From contig NZ_CP157456.1 in the NCBI RefSeq assembly GCF_041549525.1, forward strand, positions 806,001 through 870,000: 64,000 nucleotides of DNA, written 5' to 3'. A program made the translations under genes and the position numbers. Below the pieces are notes generated by a model that saw only the letters and a list, made by a program, of their open reading frames with translations, was not told the DNA's origin and searched no databases. This DNA comes from Paenarthrobacter aurescens (GTDB lineage: Bacteria > Actinomycetota > Actinomycetes > Actinomycetales > Micrococcaceae). Shown here in pieces: positions 8,152-16,179 of this stretch (within the stretch, counting starts at the first letter, position 1; each line of letters begins with the position of its first letter).

Positions 8152-9351
8152 TTACTTGGCCACAGTCAACTGGCTGGGAATGGTGCTGGCGATGGGTTGC
8201 TGGGGTAGACAGAAGTCGTACACGGCGGTTAGATCTTCCGGCAGCCAGTGCGTTCGTCGGCCGGGCAGTATTTCAGCGATTTCGTCCCGGTTTTGGGGCG
8301 TTTCCCCATAACTGTGGAAAAGGGAGCCGTCGATTTGCTGATGTCTGCCGCTCAGATGGGGCCGCACGAGCTCAACGTAGGGCGTTCCGAAATAGCTCCA
8401 CCAGACCGGGTGAGCAGGAAGACCGCGCCATTTGCCTCGATCCACTTGGCTAGAAGCTTCCTCTGTCTGCTTGACGCTTTCTGGTGTCAGGCGACTTCTG
8501 GTGACTTCGGCGCTTGCGAAGAAGGAGTTTGAACGTTCTGCAAGTGCCAGGAAGAACCTGCGAAAACTGGCCAACGAGTCCGGATCGAGCAGGCGATGCG
8601 TGCGCATTGTCAGGCTGATGGATCCTATTTTGCTGGGCACGTCAGTTCCGGCACCCAGCCCCGAGAATCCGAGGTTCGTCACAATTCCCGATCCAGTCGC
8701 GCGGAGCCACGGCATCTTGTTTATCTGCAAGGCCTCCAAAAATGAGTTGTCATTCTCTTGATGCTCCCATGGCCGACCACCAAGGTAACTCCGGTAGTTC
8801 GTTGGTAACGCCGAAGGAAAGAGCTCTCGGCACACGTCCAGGTAGGTCTGTGCCAGCTTGCCCGGGACCTCACTCTGGAGGAAGTACCACTGCGTCTCGA
8901 GGGACTCTCCCCCGATCGATAAATCCTTGTAGTACTCCTCATAAGACGTCAGCGGGGGCGACTTTGGTTCCGGCCACGTCCCATCAGTCTGCGCGTCTAG
9001 AGCGACGCCACTGGCAGCCTTGGCCAATTTCTTCGCAAACGCCCAAGCATGTGGGATCTCAGCTGCTGAGCCCCCGCCCTCGACGCTGATGTCATACCGG
9101 TACCTGATCCCAAGCACCGCCGGGCTTGCTTGGCGGTCGTCCATATCCTCGCCGCTGTCCGGGAACGGACCCTCGACGGTGAAACTGTAACTTCGTCGAA
9201 TGCCCCGGCGGACAAGAAAGCCCCAGGTGTGGTCCTCGGAGGGGCCGCTTTCAGCAGGGTCGAAGCTCAGCCCGCGAATGTTGGTGATGCGGGTAGCCAC
9301 ATCATCATGGCCGATGGCTTCAGAACCGTAAACAAAGAAATCGTAGGACAC
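8152..9351 (-). CDS. hypothetical protein, 399 residues
   Basis: Not recognised. The protein starts MSYDFFVYGSE and appears soluble, with no signal peptide or membrane helix. It is rich in aromatic residues and has no obvious catalytic motif (for example WYFLQSEVPGKLAQTYLDVC and HPVWWSYFGTPYVELVRPHL). The overall look (short N-terminal strand, many Trp/Tyr, single gene) recalls immunity-type or DUF proteins of Gram-positives, but no toxin gene is adjacent. The gene is monocistronic and bracketed by 61-bp palindromes (copy 7 beyond its 3' end, copies 8 and 9 upstream). ATG start at 9351. Confidence 0.7.
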   Translation of the reverse strand: MSYDFFVYGSEAIGHDDVATRITNIRGLSFDPAESGPSEDHTWGFLVRRGIRRSYSFTVEGPFPDSGEDMDDRQASPAVLGIRYRYDISVEGGGSAAEIPHAWAFAKKLAKAASGVALDAQTDGTWPEPKSPPLTSYEEYYKDLSIGGESLETQWYFLQSEVPGKLAQTYLDVCRELFPSALPTNYRSYLGGRPWEHQENDNSFLEALQINKMPWLRATGSGIVTNLGFSGLGAGTDVPSKIGSISLTMRTHRLLDPDSLASFRRFFLALAERSNSFFASAEVTRSRLTPESVKQTEEASSQVDRGKWRGLPAHPVWWSYFGTPYVELVRPHLSGRHQQIDGSLFHSYGETPQNRDEIAEILPGRRTHWLPEDLTAVYDFCLPQQPIASTIPSQLTVAK

Positions 9352-9373
9352 CGGCCCAGCCTAATGCCCGAAT

Positions 9374-9434
9374 GTTGTGGGGCCTGCTCTGCGGGCTTCG
9401 CCGGGGATTTGGGGCGCAGAGTAGGCCCCACAAC
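9374..9434. repeat. 61-bp palindrome, copy 8
   Basis: Arms at 9374-9393 and 9415-9434 match at 19 of 20 positions, and the exception is a G-T pair. It is one of the two best-preserved copies. It lies 22 nt upstream of the 399-residue hypothetical gene. Confidence 0.9.
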
Positions 9435-9447
9435 GCGCGGGCGGTGG

Positions 9448-9508
9448 CTTGTGAGGCCTGCTCTGCGGGCTTGTAGGGGGTTTTACGGCGCAGAGTAGGC
9501 CCCGCAAC
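9448..9508. repeat. 61-bp palindrome, copy 9
   Basis: Arms at 9448-9467 and 9489-9508, 13 nt after copy 8 and 6 nt from the nanE stop codon. Arms and centre are close to copy 7. Confidence 0.88.
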
Positions 9509-9514
9509 GCAGGT

Positions 9515-10201
9515 TTAGGGGTGCATCGCGCCCTTGAACCAGCCTGTAATCGACGCCGGATGGGTGATCGCGGTGCCTACAACAACGGCAAAGGCGCCGG
9601 CGTCCAGGGCCTGACGGGCGTGGGCGGGGGTGTGGATGCGGCCCTCTGCGATGAGTGGTTTGCCCAGGTCAGCGGATGCGATCTGCTCCAACAACTCCAG
9701 GTCCGGGCCGTCGGTCTTAGGGCGCTCGTCGGTGTAGCCGGACATCGTGGTGCCGATCAGGTCTGCCCCCGCCTCCACGGCAGAAACGGCATCCTCAAAC
9801 GAGCCGCAATCTGCCATGACCAGTGCATGGGACTCCGAGTGGATACCGGCAACAGTGTCAGCAAGGGAAAGCCCATCGGGCCGTGAACGGCGTGTTCCAT
9901 CAATCGCCACAACATGCGCGCCCGCATTCGCCACGGCCAGGGCGTGCCGGAGTGTGGGTGTGATGAAGACACCGTGGTGCCCGTCCTTCCAGAGGCCAAT
10001 CACAGGAACCTCGACGGCGGTGCGCGTGAACTGCACGTCGGCCAACCCTTGGACACGGATCGCCGCAGCGCCGCCGATGACCGCGGACGCGGCCACTTGC
10101 CCCGTGGTCCGGGGATCGCGCATGGGCTCTCCGGGGTATGCCTGACAGGAGACGATCAGTTGGGAACGGAGGGCTTTGAGGCCTTCGGGGGTGAGGATCA
10201 T
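9515..10201 (-). CDS. nanE: N-acetylmannosamine-6-phosphate 2-epimerase
   Basis: This 228-residue TIM-barrel enzyme converts N-acetylmannosamine-6-phosphate to N-acetylglucosamine-6-phosphate in sialic acid catabolism. Family features are visible: the N-terminal SCQAYPGEPM, the central HVVAIDGTRRSRP, the MADCGSFEDA stretch, and the phosphate-binding end LIAEGRIHTP with FAVVVGTAITHP. It is the last gene of the sialic acid operon, following the kinase by about 33 nt. A good ribosome-binding site (AGGGAGA) precedes the ATG at 10201. Palindromes 9 and 8 follow the stop and may define the 3' end of the operon. Confidence 0.92.
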   Translation of the reverse strand: MILTPEGLKALRSQLIVSCQAYPGEPMRDPRTTGQVAASAVIGGAAAIRVQGLADVQFTRTAVEVPVIGLWKDGHHGVFITPTLRHALAVANAGAHVVAIDGTRRSRPDGLSLADTVAGIHSESHALVMADCGSFEDAVSAVEAGADLIGTTMSGYTDERPKTDGPDLELLEQIASADLGKPLIAEGRIHTPAHARQALDAGAFAVVVGTAITHPASITGWFKGAMHP

Positions 10202-10214
10202 GATGTCTCCCTAT

Positions 10215-10240
10215 ACTTGCGGACTACTTGCGGACTACTT
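10215..10240. repeat. 11-bp tandem duplication at the nanK stop
   Basis: ACTTGCGGACT occurs at 10215-10225 and 10226-10236, followed by a partial third unit. On the minus strand this duplicates the last codon plus TAG of nanK ahead of the nanE ribosome-binding site, lengthening the nanK-nanE gap by 11 nt. Confidence 0.8.
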
Positions 10241-11233
10241 AAGAACGAGTTTGGCCGCGCCAACAATGGCAGCGGTGTTGCCCAGGCGTGCCCTGACAAC
10301 GGGCACGGAGGCCAAGGGAGCCAGCAGTTCCTGACGCAAGGCGAACTCCATGGGTTTCCACCAGAGCTCGCCGGCGTCGGCCAAACCACCGGAAATCACC
10401 ACGGTTTCGGGGTCGAGAATGTTGATGAGTCCGCCCACGGCTTGCCCAGCGGCGGCTGCACCGACGTCTATTGCACACAATGCAGCGGCGCGGCCGTCCG
10501 CCGATCCTGCGGCAGGAGCGGCGTCGTGAGCAGCAGAAGCCAGCGCAAAGACGCCCCGCGTATCCACCGCATCCACGGCAGAACCACCAAAGCGCAGGAA
10601 AGCCTCATACAGGGCGGGCCCGGAAGCGATCGCCTCAACGTGCCCGGATCCACCGCACACACAGGGCAGTGCAACACCGTCCGTGTAGGCGAATGGAGAA
10701 GCGAAGTGCCCCACATGCCCGCCCACAAAGCGGTGACCCAAAACCGGTGTGCCGCCCAGGACGAAGCTCCCGCCAACACCGGTCCCAAACGCCACCATGA
10801 GTGAACTTGAGGAACCAGCGGCAGCACCCAGCCAGGCTTCGCCGAGGGCATGGGCGTGGACGTCGTTGACGGCGCGCACAGTCCGCACGGACGGCGCAGT
10901 CAAGGAAAGCCGCGACGAAAGCCCAGCCACCAGCGCGGTTCCGGCCCAGCCATGAATCGCGTCGGTCGCAGAGACCACAGAACCAACAACAGCGTCAATG
11001 ACCCCGGCGGAGCCGATGCCGACGCCGGAAACTGAAATCCCGGCGTCGGCAGCGCGCTCCACCAAGCCCGTGATCAGCGCAGCGGTGGCGTCGAGGATGG
11101 CTTCGCCACCGGCCCGGTTCATCGTCGGAATGGTCTCCGACATGAGCACTTCACCAGAGGGGGCAACAACCCCGGCGGCGGTTTTGGTGCCGCCGAGGTC
11201 AACGCCGATCACGTGGTTCATGGAAGTGGTCAT
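10235..11233 (-). CDS. nanK: N-acetylmannosamine kinase, ROK family
   Basis: This 332-residue sugar kinase phosphorylates N-acetylmannosamine at O6 with ATP. It has the N-terminal ATPase phosphate loop IGVDLGGTKTAAGVV, a second ATP-binding stretch MVAFGTGVGGSFVLGG, and the ROK zinc region around PCVCGGSGHVE. In that motif the usual final Cys position is His, so the metal site may be altered. The context, directly between a NanA-like lyase and NanE, supports ManNAc rather than glucose as substrate. The gap to the lyase stop is 6 nt. The ATG at 11233 is preferred; an ATG at 11221 is possible. Confidence 0.88.
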   Translation of the reverse strand: MTTSMNHVIGVDLGGTKTAAGVVAPSGEVLMSETIPTMNRAGGEAILDATAALITGLVERAADAGISVSGVGIGSAGVIDAVVGSVVSATDAIHGWAGTALVAGLSSRLSLTAPSVRTVRAVNDVHAHALGEAWLGAAAGSSSSLMVAFGTGVGGSFVLGGTPVLGHRFVGGHVGHFASPFAYTDGVALPCVCGGSGHVEAIASGPALYEAFLRFGGSAVDAVDTRGVFALASAAHDAAPAAGSADGRAAALCAIDVGAAAAGQAVGGLINILDPETVVISGGLADAGELWWKPMEFALRQELLAPLASVPVVRARLGNTAAIVGAAKLVLK

Positions 11234-11239
11234 GAAAAC

Positions 11240-12157
11240 CTAGACCAGCCCGTTCCGCTCCAAAATTTCGCGGATCAACGCCGTCTCTTCGGAGTTCAGG
11301 GACAGCATCGGAGAGCTCATGGTGTTGGACTCGATGACGCCCATCACCTGAAGCGCGGTCTTGAACGCACCCAGGCCCGCGGCACCGCCGGAAACCCGTC
11401 CGTTGGGGGTGTAGACGATCTCGAAGACGTCGGCCAGGCGGTCCTGCTCCCTTGCCGCAAGAGCCCAGTCGCCGGCCTGCGCGGCGTCGAACAGGCGGCG
11501 GTAGCCGGCCGGATCAACGTTGCCCAAGCCTGGCACAACGCCCTGCGCGCCGCCCAGGAGCGCGCCGTCCACCACAACTTCGTGACCGGTGAAGATGCTG
11601 AAGTTGGGGATGTCCTTGGCTGCGAGGAGCAGCTGGCGGAAGGAAACGTCGTCGCCGGAGGAGTCCTTGACGCCGGCAATGACACCGTCGCGGCCGAGGC
11701 GGACCAACAAATCTGTAGGCAGTTTGAAGTGCGTGCGGACCGGAACGTCGTAGGCGAAGATCGGCTTCTCGATTGCGGCGTGGATGCTGCGGAAGTGCGT
11801 CTCGGTTTCCGCGGCGTTGCCAATGGCGTAGTACATGGAGGTGACCACGATCGCGTCGGCTCCGAGGTCCACCACTTTGCGCGCTTCTTCGATGACGCGG
11901 GTGGTGGTCTGCTCGTTGGCGCCCACGATCAGCGGGACTGCTCCGGCGTTGGCATCGGCGATGGTGGAGACCACCACTTCACGCTCATCGTTGGTGAGGT
12001 AGGGGACTTCGCCGGAGGAGCCCAGGACGAAAAGGCCGGACACGCCGCCGTCGATCAGGTGCTTGGTGACGTTTTTCAGCGACGCGGTGTCGATGCTGCC
12101 GTCTGCGTGGCGGGGGGTGATGACCGGCGGGATGACGCCCTGGAACTGAGTGGACAC
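11240..12157 (-). CDS. nanA: dihydrodipicolinate synthase family protein, probable N-acetylneuraminate lyase
   Basis: This 305-residue class I aldolase cleaves, by context, N-acetylneuraminate to pyruvate and N-acetylmannosamine. The DapA/NanA fold is evident from GLFVLGSSGEVPYLT, the tyrosine motif FAYDVPVRT and the Schiff-base lysine in AGVKDSSGDD. The YDVPxRT and GVKDSSGD forms are nearer to the DapA branch than to the E. coli NanA consensus, so the assignment rests mainly on its place between sialic acid transporter genes and nanK-nanE. The start is a GTG at 12157 with GGAG about 8 nt upstream. A 37-nt gap separates it from the upstream ATPase gene. Confidence 0.8.
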   Translation of the reverse strand: MSTQFQGVIPPVITPRHADGSIDTASLKNVTKHLIDGGVSGLFVLGSSGEVPYLTNDEREVVVSTIADANAGAVPLIVGANEQTTTRVIEEARKVVDLGADAIVVTSMYYAIGNAAETETHFRSIHAAIEKPIFAYDVPVRTHFKLPTDLLVRLGRDGVIAGVKDSSGDDVSFRQLLLAAKDIPNFSIFTGHEVVVDGALLGGAQGVVPGLGNVDPAGYRRLFDAAQAGDWALAAREQDRLADVFEIVYTPNGRVSGGAAGLGAFKTALQVMGVIESNTMSSPMLSLNSEETALIREILERNGLV

Positions 12158-12194
12158 AGAATTCTCCGTTGTTTGTAGCTTGTGAAGGGAAAAA

Positions 12195-13010
12195 CTAGAT
12201 GTGAAGCAGGCTGGGAGCGGCGCCCAGCAGCTTCTTGGTGTAGTCGTTGCTCGGGTTGTCGAAGACCTGTGCGGCGGTGCCTTGTTCGACGATCTTGCCG
12301 AAGTACATGACGCAGATGCGGTCCGAGACGTAGCGGACTGTTTGGATATCGTGCGAGATGAACACCATGCCCAGATTCAGCTGTTTCTTCAGGTCCGAGA
12401 GCAGGTTCAGGACCTGCGCGCGGACCGAAACGTCCAGGGCCGACGTCGGCTCGTCAGCCACGATGATGTCCGGGTCCAAAGCCAACGCGCGGGCGATCGC
12501 CACGCGCTGTCGCTGGCCGCCGGAAACCTGCGACGGCGTCACTTCGGCTGCCGATTGCGGCAAGCCAACCAGCGCCAACAGTTCTTTGACCTTGGCGGCG
12601 CGGGAAGCAGCGTTGCCGATCCCATGGATTTGCAGGGGATCCGTCAGGATGTCCTGGATGGTCATGCGCGGGTTCAAAGCGGTTGCCGGGTCCTGGAAGA
12701 CCACGGAGACGGAGCGGCCAAACTGCTTGCGCATGGCCGCGTTCCGCTTGATGGCCGGCTTTCCGTGGAACAAAACCTTGCCCGACGTCGGCGGCTGAAG
12801 TCCCACGAGCACCGAAGCAAGCGTGGACTTGCCGCAGCCGGACTCACCCACGATGCCGACGGTTTCGCCGCGGCTGATGGTGAAGTCCACGCCGTCCACG
12901 GCTTTGACGATGTTCGGCCGGAACAGCCCACCGGTTCGTGCATGGTGGTAGACCTTGACGTCCTTGAGCTCGATGACCGGCTTAGACGCTTGTTGAATTG
13001 AGTCACTCAT
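12195..13010 (-). CDS. ABC transporter ATP-binding protein, DppF/OppF type
   Basis: This 271-residue ATPase has Walker A GESGCGKST, signature VSGGQRQR, Walker B DIIVADEPTSALD and an H-loop with VFISHD. It is of the oligopeptide/nickel family and pairs with the ATPase half of the upstream fusion protein to energise one importer. Its ATG overlaps the stop of the fusion gene (ATGA at 13007-13010). In a nan operon the likely cargo is N-acetylneuraminate, as for the SatABCD and SiaEFGI importers of the same family; this is inference from context. Confidence 0.9.
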   Translation of the reverse strand: MSDSIQQASKPVIELKDVKVYHHARTGGLFRPNIVKAVDGVDFTISRGETVGIVGESGCGKSTLASVLVGLQPPTSGKVLFHGKPAIKRNAAMRKQFGRSVSVVFQDPATALNPRMTIQDILTDPLQIHGIGNAASRAAKVKELLALVGLPQSAAEVTPSQVSGGQRQRVAIARALALDPDIIVADEPTSALDVSVRAQVLNLLSDLKKQLNLGMVFISHDIQTVRYVSDRICVMYFGKIVEQGTAAQVFDNPSNDYTKKLLGAAPSLLHI

Positions 13011-15118
13011 TTCGCATCCTCCTTCAAGTGGCTCGCCCAGTAGTGGTCGGCATCGCCGCCATTCGAAGCCGAAACGGTGGTGAGGACCAGTTTCTGGTGG
13101 GGATCGGCGTCGGGCCGCAGTGAGCGGGCCGCAAAGCGGTCGCCCGTGGCGAAGTCCCGCGGGGACGGAACAGTGCCGGGGATCTGGTGGAGGCGGACAG
13201 CGTCAGCCTCGATGGAGAGGACAGCGCCGAGGAGTCCACGGGTGTACTCGTGCTTGGGGTTCTGGAGGAGTTCCGAAGCCTGTGCGGATTCCACCACTTG
13301 GCCGGCGTACATCACCGTGATGCGGTGTGCCAGCGAGGCCACCAGGGCGAGGTCGTGGCTGACGAAAACCATGGCGAAGCCGAGTTGTTCGCGCAGTTCA
13401 TTGAGGAGGTCCACCACCTGCTTCTGGACGGTGACGTCGAGAGCGGTGGTGGGCTCATCGGCAACAACGATCTTCGGAGAACGGGACAGGGCCATAGCGA
13501 TCAGCACGCGTTGGCGCTGGCCGCCGGAGAGCTCGTGCGGGTAGCTGGCAAGGGTCCGAACGGGATCCAGTTTGACCATTTCCAGCAGCTCGGCCGGGGT
13601 CTTGCGGCCACCGCGCTTGGTGAGCTGCTCCATCTGGTCCTTGATCTTCATGGACGGGTTCAGGGAGCTCAACGCATCCTGGTAAACCATGGCAATCTGC
13701 TGGCCGCGCAGGCCCTCGTAGGCCTTGGGATTGCTGTGCTTGGTGTTCGGATCCAGGAGTTCCTTGCCATCGAACATGATGGATCCGGTGACCTGGGCGG
13801 TCTTGGGCAGCAGCCCCATCACAGCCAGTGAAGTGATGGACTTACCGCAACCGGATTCGCCCACCAAACCCATGGTTTCGCCTTCCCGGACGGTAAAGGA
13901 GACGTTGTCCACGATCGCAATCTCACCAAAACGGCCCGGGAAGCGGATGGAGAGATTCTTCACTTCAAGGACATTGCGGGCACCGGGGGAGACCTGCGGG
14001 AGGCGGTCGGTGCGTTTCGCTTCGATGGCAGCCAGCAGTTCCAGTTCGCGGTCCAGGAGGAGGTGCGGGTTCGTGGCGGCCAGCTTCACATCGGTGAGGA
14101 CGGCTGAAGTGCCCGAATCGTCGGGAAAGCCGTCAGCGGAAGCCGCACGGACGCCGTCGAGCTCGTGTTCCTCAACGACGGAAGGCTGGGCAACGGAGGT
14201 GGCAACCTCGGTGTCCACGGCCACGGCGGCCGAAGCGCCGTCGTCGTCCTTTACTACAGGCGCGCGGCGCAGTTTCGGGTTCACCATGGCGTCGGTGAGG
14301 CCCTCGGCCAGGATGTTCAGGGACAGCACGGTCAGCAGGATGGTGAGGCCAGCGAACGTGGTGGCCCACCAACCGCCGGACAGCACAAGGTTGCGGCCGT
14401 AGGAAATGACGTTGCCCCAGGACGGTGCCGGGTCCTGCACGCCGGCGCCCAGGAAGGAGAGCGAGGCTTCGAGGATGATGGCGTCGGCCACCATGACCGT
14501 GGCGAACACCAGCACGGGGGCTGCGGTGTTGCGGACGATGTGCTTGACCAGGATGTAGAAGCGGCCTGCACCGATCACGCGCTCGGCACGGACGTAGTCT
14601 TCGCCGTACTGTGCCAGCACGTTGGCGCGGACCACGCGGGCCAGCTGCGGTGTGTAGATGATGGCGATCGCGATGATGATGGTGGGCACCGAGTTGCCGA
14701 ATGCCGCCAACAGCACGGCTGCCAAAGCGATGCCGGGGAACGCCATGAGGATGTCCATGAGCCGCATGATGATCTCATTGACGGACTTGCTGGAGGTCGC
14801 GGCGAAGGAGCCCAGGAGCGCGCCGGCGAGGATGGCCAAGGCCACCGCGCCGAGGCCGATCATCAGCGACGACTGCGCGCCGAACAGGAGGCGGGAGAAG
14901 ATGTCGCGGCCCAGGCGGTCCGTGCCGAAGAAGTGCTCGGCGCCGGGCGGGGTGGCCGGAATGAAGGTCTCCAGCGGATCATGCGGGGCCAGGACCGGCG
15001 CGAAGATGGCCGCCAGGACAATCATGATGAGGAAGAGCAGGGCGATGCGGGAGCCCCAGGGCAGGGCCTTGAAACGAATGCCCGGGGCACTTAGCCGTTC
15101 TGCGAGCTTGCTGCGCAT
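13007..15118 (-). CDS. ABC transporter permease-ATPase fusion (DppC-DppD type)
   Basis: This 703-residue protein joins two subunits that are usually separate. Residues from about 1 to 285 form a DppC-type permease: an N-terminal helix (ALLFLIMIVLAAIFAPVLAP), the HFFGTDRLGRDIFSR motif and further helices. A Ser/Ala/Val-rich linker of roughly 90 residues follows. From about residue 380 there is an ATP-binding domain with Walker A GESGCGKS, signature LSGGQRQR and Walker B IVVADEPTTALD, ending in the DppD-type extension (PGTVPSPRDF). It starts 3 nt after the DppB-like gene stop and overlaps the next ATPase gene by 4 nt. Such fusions occur in actinobacteria. Confidence 0.9.
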   Translation of the reverse strand: MRSKLAERLSAPGIRFKALPWGSRIALLFLIMIVLAAIFAPVLAPHDPLETFIPATPPGAEHFFGTDRLGRDIFSRLLFGAQSSLMIGLGAVALAILAGALLGSFAATSSKSVNEIIMRLMDILMAFPGIALAAVLLAAFGNSVPTIIIAIAIIYTPQLARVVRANVLAQYGEDYVRAERVIGAGRFYILVKHIVRNTAAPVLVFATVMVADAIILEASLSFLGAGVQDPAPSWGNVISYGRNLVLSGGWWATTFAGLTILLTVLSLNILAEGLTDAMVNPKLRRAPVVKDDDGASAAVAVDTEVATSVAQPSVVEEHELDGVRAASADGFPDDSGTSAVLTDVKLAATNPHLLLDRELELLAAIEAKRTDRLPQVSPGARNVLEVKNLSIRFPGRFGEIAIVDNVSFTVREGETMGLVGESGCGKSITSLAVMGLLPKTAQVTGSIMFDGKELLDPNTKHSNPKAYEGLRGQQIAMVYQDALSSLNPSMKIKDQMEQLTKRGGRKTPAELLEMVKLDPVRTLASYPHELSGGQRQRVLIAMALSRSPKIVVADEPTTALDVTVQKQVVDLLNELREQLGFAMVFVSHDLALVASLAHRITVMYAGQVVESAQASELLQNPKHEYTRGLLGAVLSIEADAVRLHQIPGTVPSPRDFATGDRFAARSLRPDADPHQKLVLTTVSASNGGDADHYWASHLKEDAK

Positions 15119-15121
15119 GAG

Positions 15122-16078
15122 CTATACCGTCCTGATTCGGGGGTTGATGAGCAGGTAGAGAAGGTCCACCACGATGTTCACCAGAACAAAGGTGACCGAG
15201 ATGGTGAGCACCACGCCCTGGACCAGGTTGACGTCCAGGTTGGTGATGCCGTTGAGGATCAGCTGGCCCATGCCGGGCAGCGCGAAAATCATTTCAATCA
15301 CGACGGCGCCACCCAGCAGGTAGCCCACGCGGAGTCCCAGCACGGTCACCGGGGTGACGAGCGCGTTGCGAAGAACGTTCTTGGAGACCACCTCGCGGTA
15401 GGGGACGCCGTTGCCGATGGCGGTCCGGACGTAGTCGCGGTCCAGTTCTTCCACCATGGAGGTGCGGACCACGCGGATCAATGACGCGGATACGGGAATG
15501 CCGAGCGCGAGTGCCGGAAGGGCCATGGAGTTGAGCCAACCGCCAAAGCCGGACTCCGGCGTCGCAATTCCGCCCGAGGGGAACATGGGGTTGGCCCCGA
15601 GAGCGAACCACTGGATGAGCAGGATGCCGAGCCAGAACGACGGCGTGGCGATCGCGGCGATGGAGAAGACACGGACCAACTGGTCCTGCCACTTATCGCG
15701 ATACAGGGCGCCGAGGATGCCGAACGCGAGGGAGAGGACGATCGCAATGAGGACGCCAAGGAAGGTGAGCTGGAGCGTCAGGGGGAACGCCGAGCCGATC
15801 ATGGATGCCACCGACTTGGCCGGTGGGGTGGTGACGCCGAGGTCGAACTGCAGGAGCTTGCCGAGGAATCGGAAGTACTGCAGGACCAGGGGGTCGTTCA
15901 GGCCGTTGTCCTGGCGGTACTGTTGCTTGGCTTCTTCGCTGGCGCCGTCACCGAGGGCGGAGCTTGCCTGGTCGCCGGGAGCGGCCTGCAGGACGAGGAA
16001 GACGAGCAACGTAATGCCCAGGATCATCAATGGCAATGCTGCAAGTCTGCGGCCAAGCAAACGCAATATCGTGACCAA
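15122..16078 (-). CDS. ABC transporter permease, DppB type
   Basis: This 318-residue inner-membrane permease has about six helices. The cytoplasmic loop that contacts the ATPase is recognisable near RVVRTSMVEELDRDYVRTA, as is the conserved end VIEMIFALPGMGQLILNGI. It partners the permease half of the downstream fusion protein. I choose a TTG start at 16078 because GGAG lies about 8 nt upstream; no ATG or GTG with a better site is in range. Palindrome copy 10 lies 30 nt upstream, between this gene and the binding-protein gene. Confidence 0.88.
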   Translation of the reverse strand: MVTILRLLGRRLAALPLMILGITLLVFLVLQAAPGDQASSALGDGASEEAKQQYRQDNGLNDPLVLQYFRFLGKLLQFDLGVTTPPAKSVASMIGSAFPLTLQLTFLGVLIAIVLSLAFGILGALYRDKWQDQLVRVFSIAAIATPSFWLGILLIQWFALGANPMFPSGGIATPESGFGGWLNSMALPALALGIPVSASLIRVVRTSMVEELDRDYVRTAIGNGVPYREVVSKNVLRNALVTPVTVLGLRVGYLLGGAVVIEMIFALPGMGQLILNGITNLDVNLVQGVVLTISVTFVLVNIVVDLLYLLINPRIRTV

Positions 16079-16107
16079 TTTGTTCTCCGGTTGGTTGGGT
16101 GCTGCTG

Positions 16108-16168
16108 GTTGTGGGGCCCGCTCTGCGGGCTATTGGGGGAATTTAGGACGCAGAGCGGGCCCCACAAC
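16108..16168. repeat. 61-bp palindrome, copy 10 (perfect, intra-operon)
   Basis: Arms at 16108-16127 and 16149-16168 are exact inverse complements over all 20 positions, with a 21-nt centre. It starts 11 nt after the binding-protein stop and sits inside the sialic acid operon. A 20-bp RNA hairpin here could protect the upstream message or cut read-through into the permease genes. Confidence 0.93.
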
Positions 16169-16179
16169 TCGAGGGGTGC

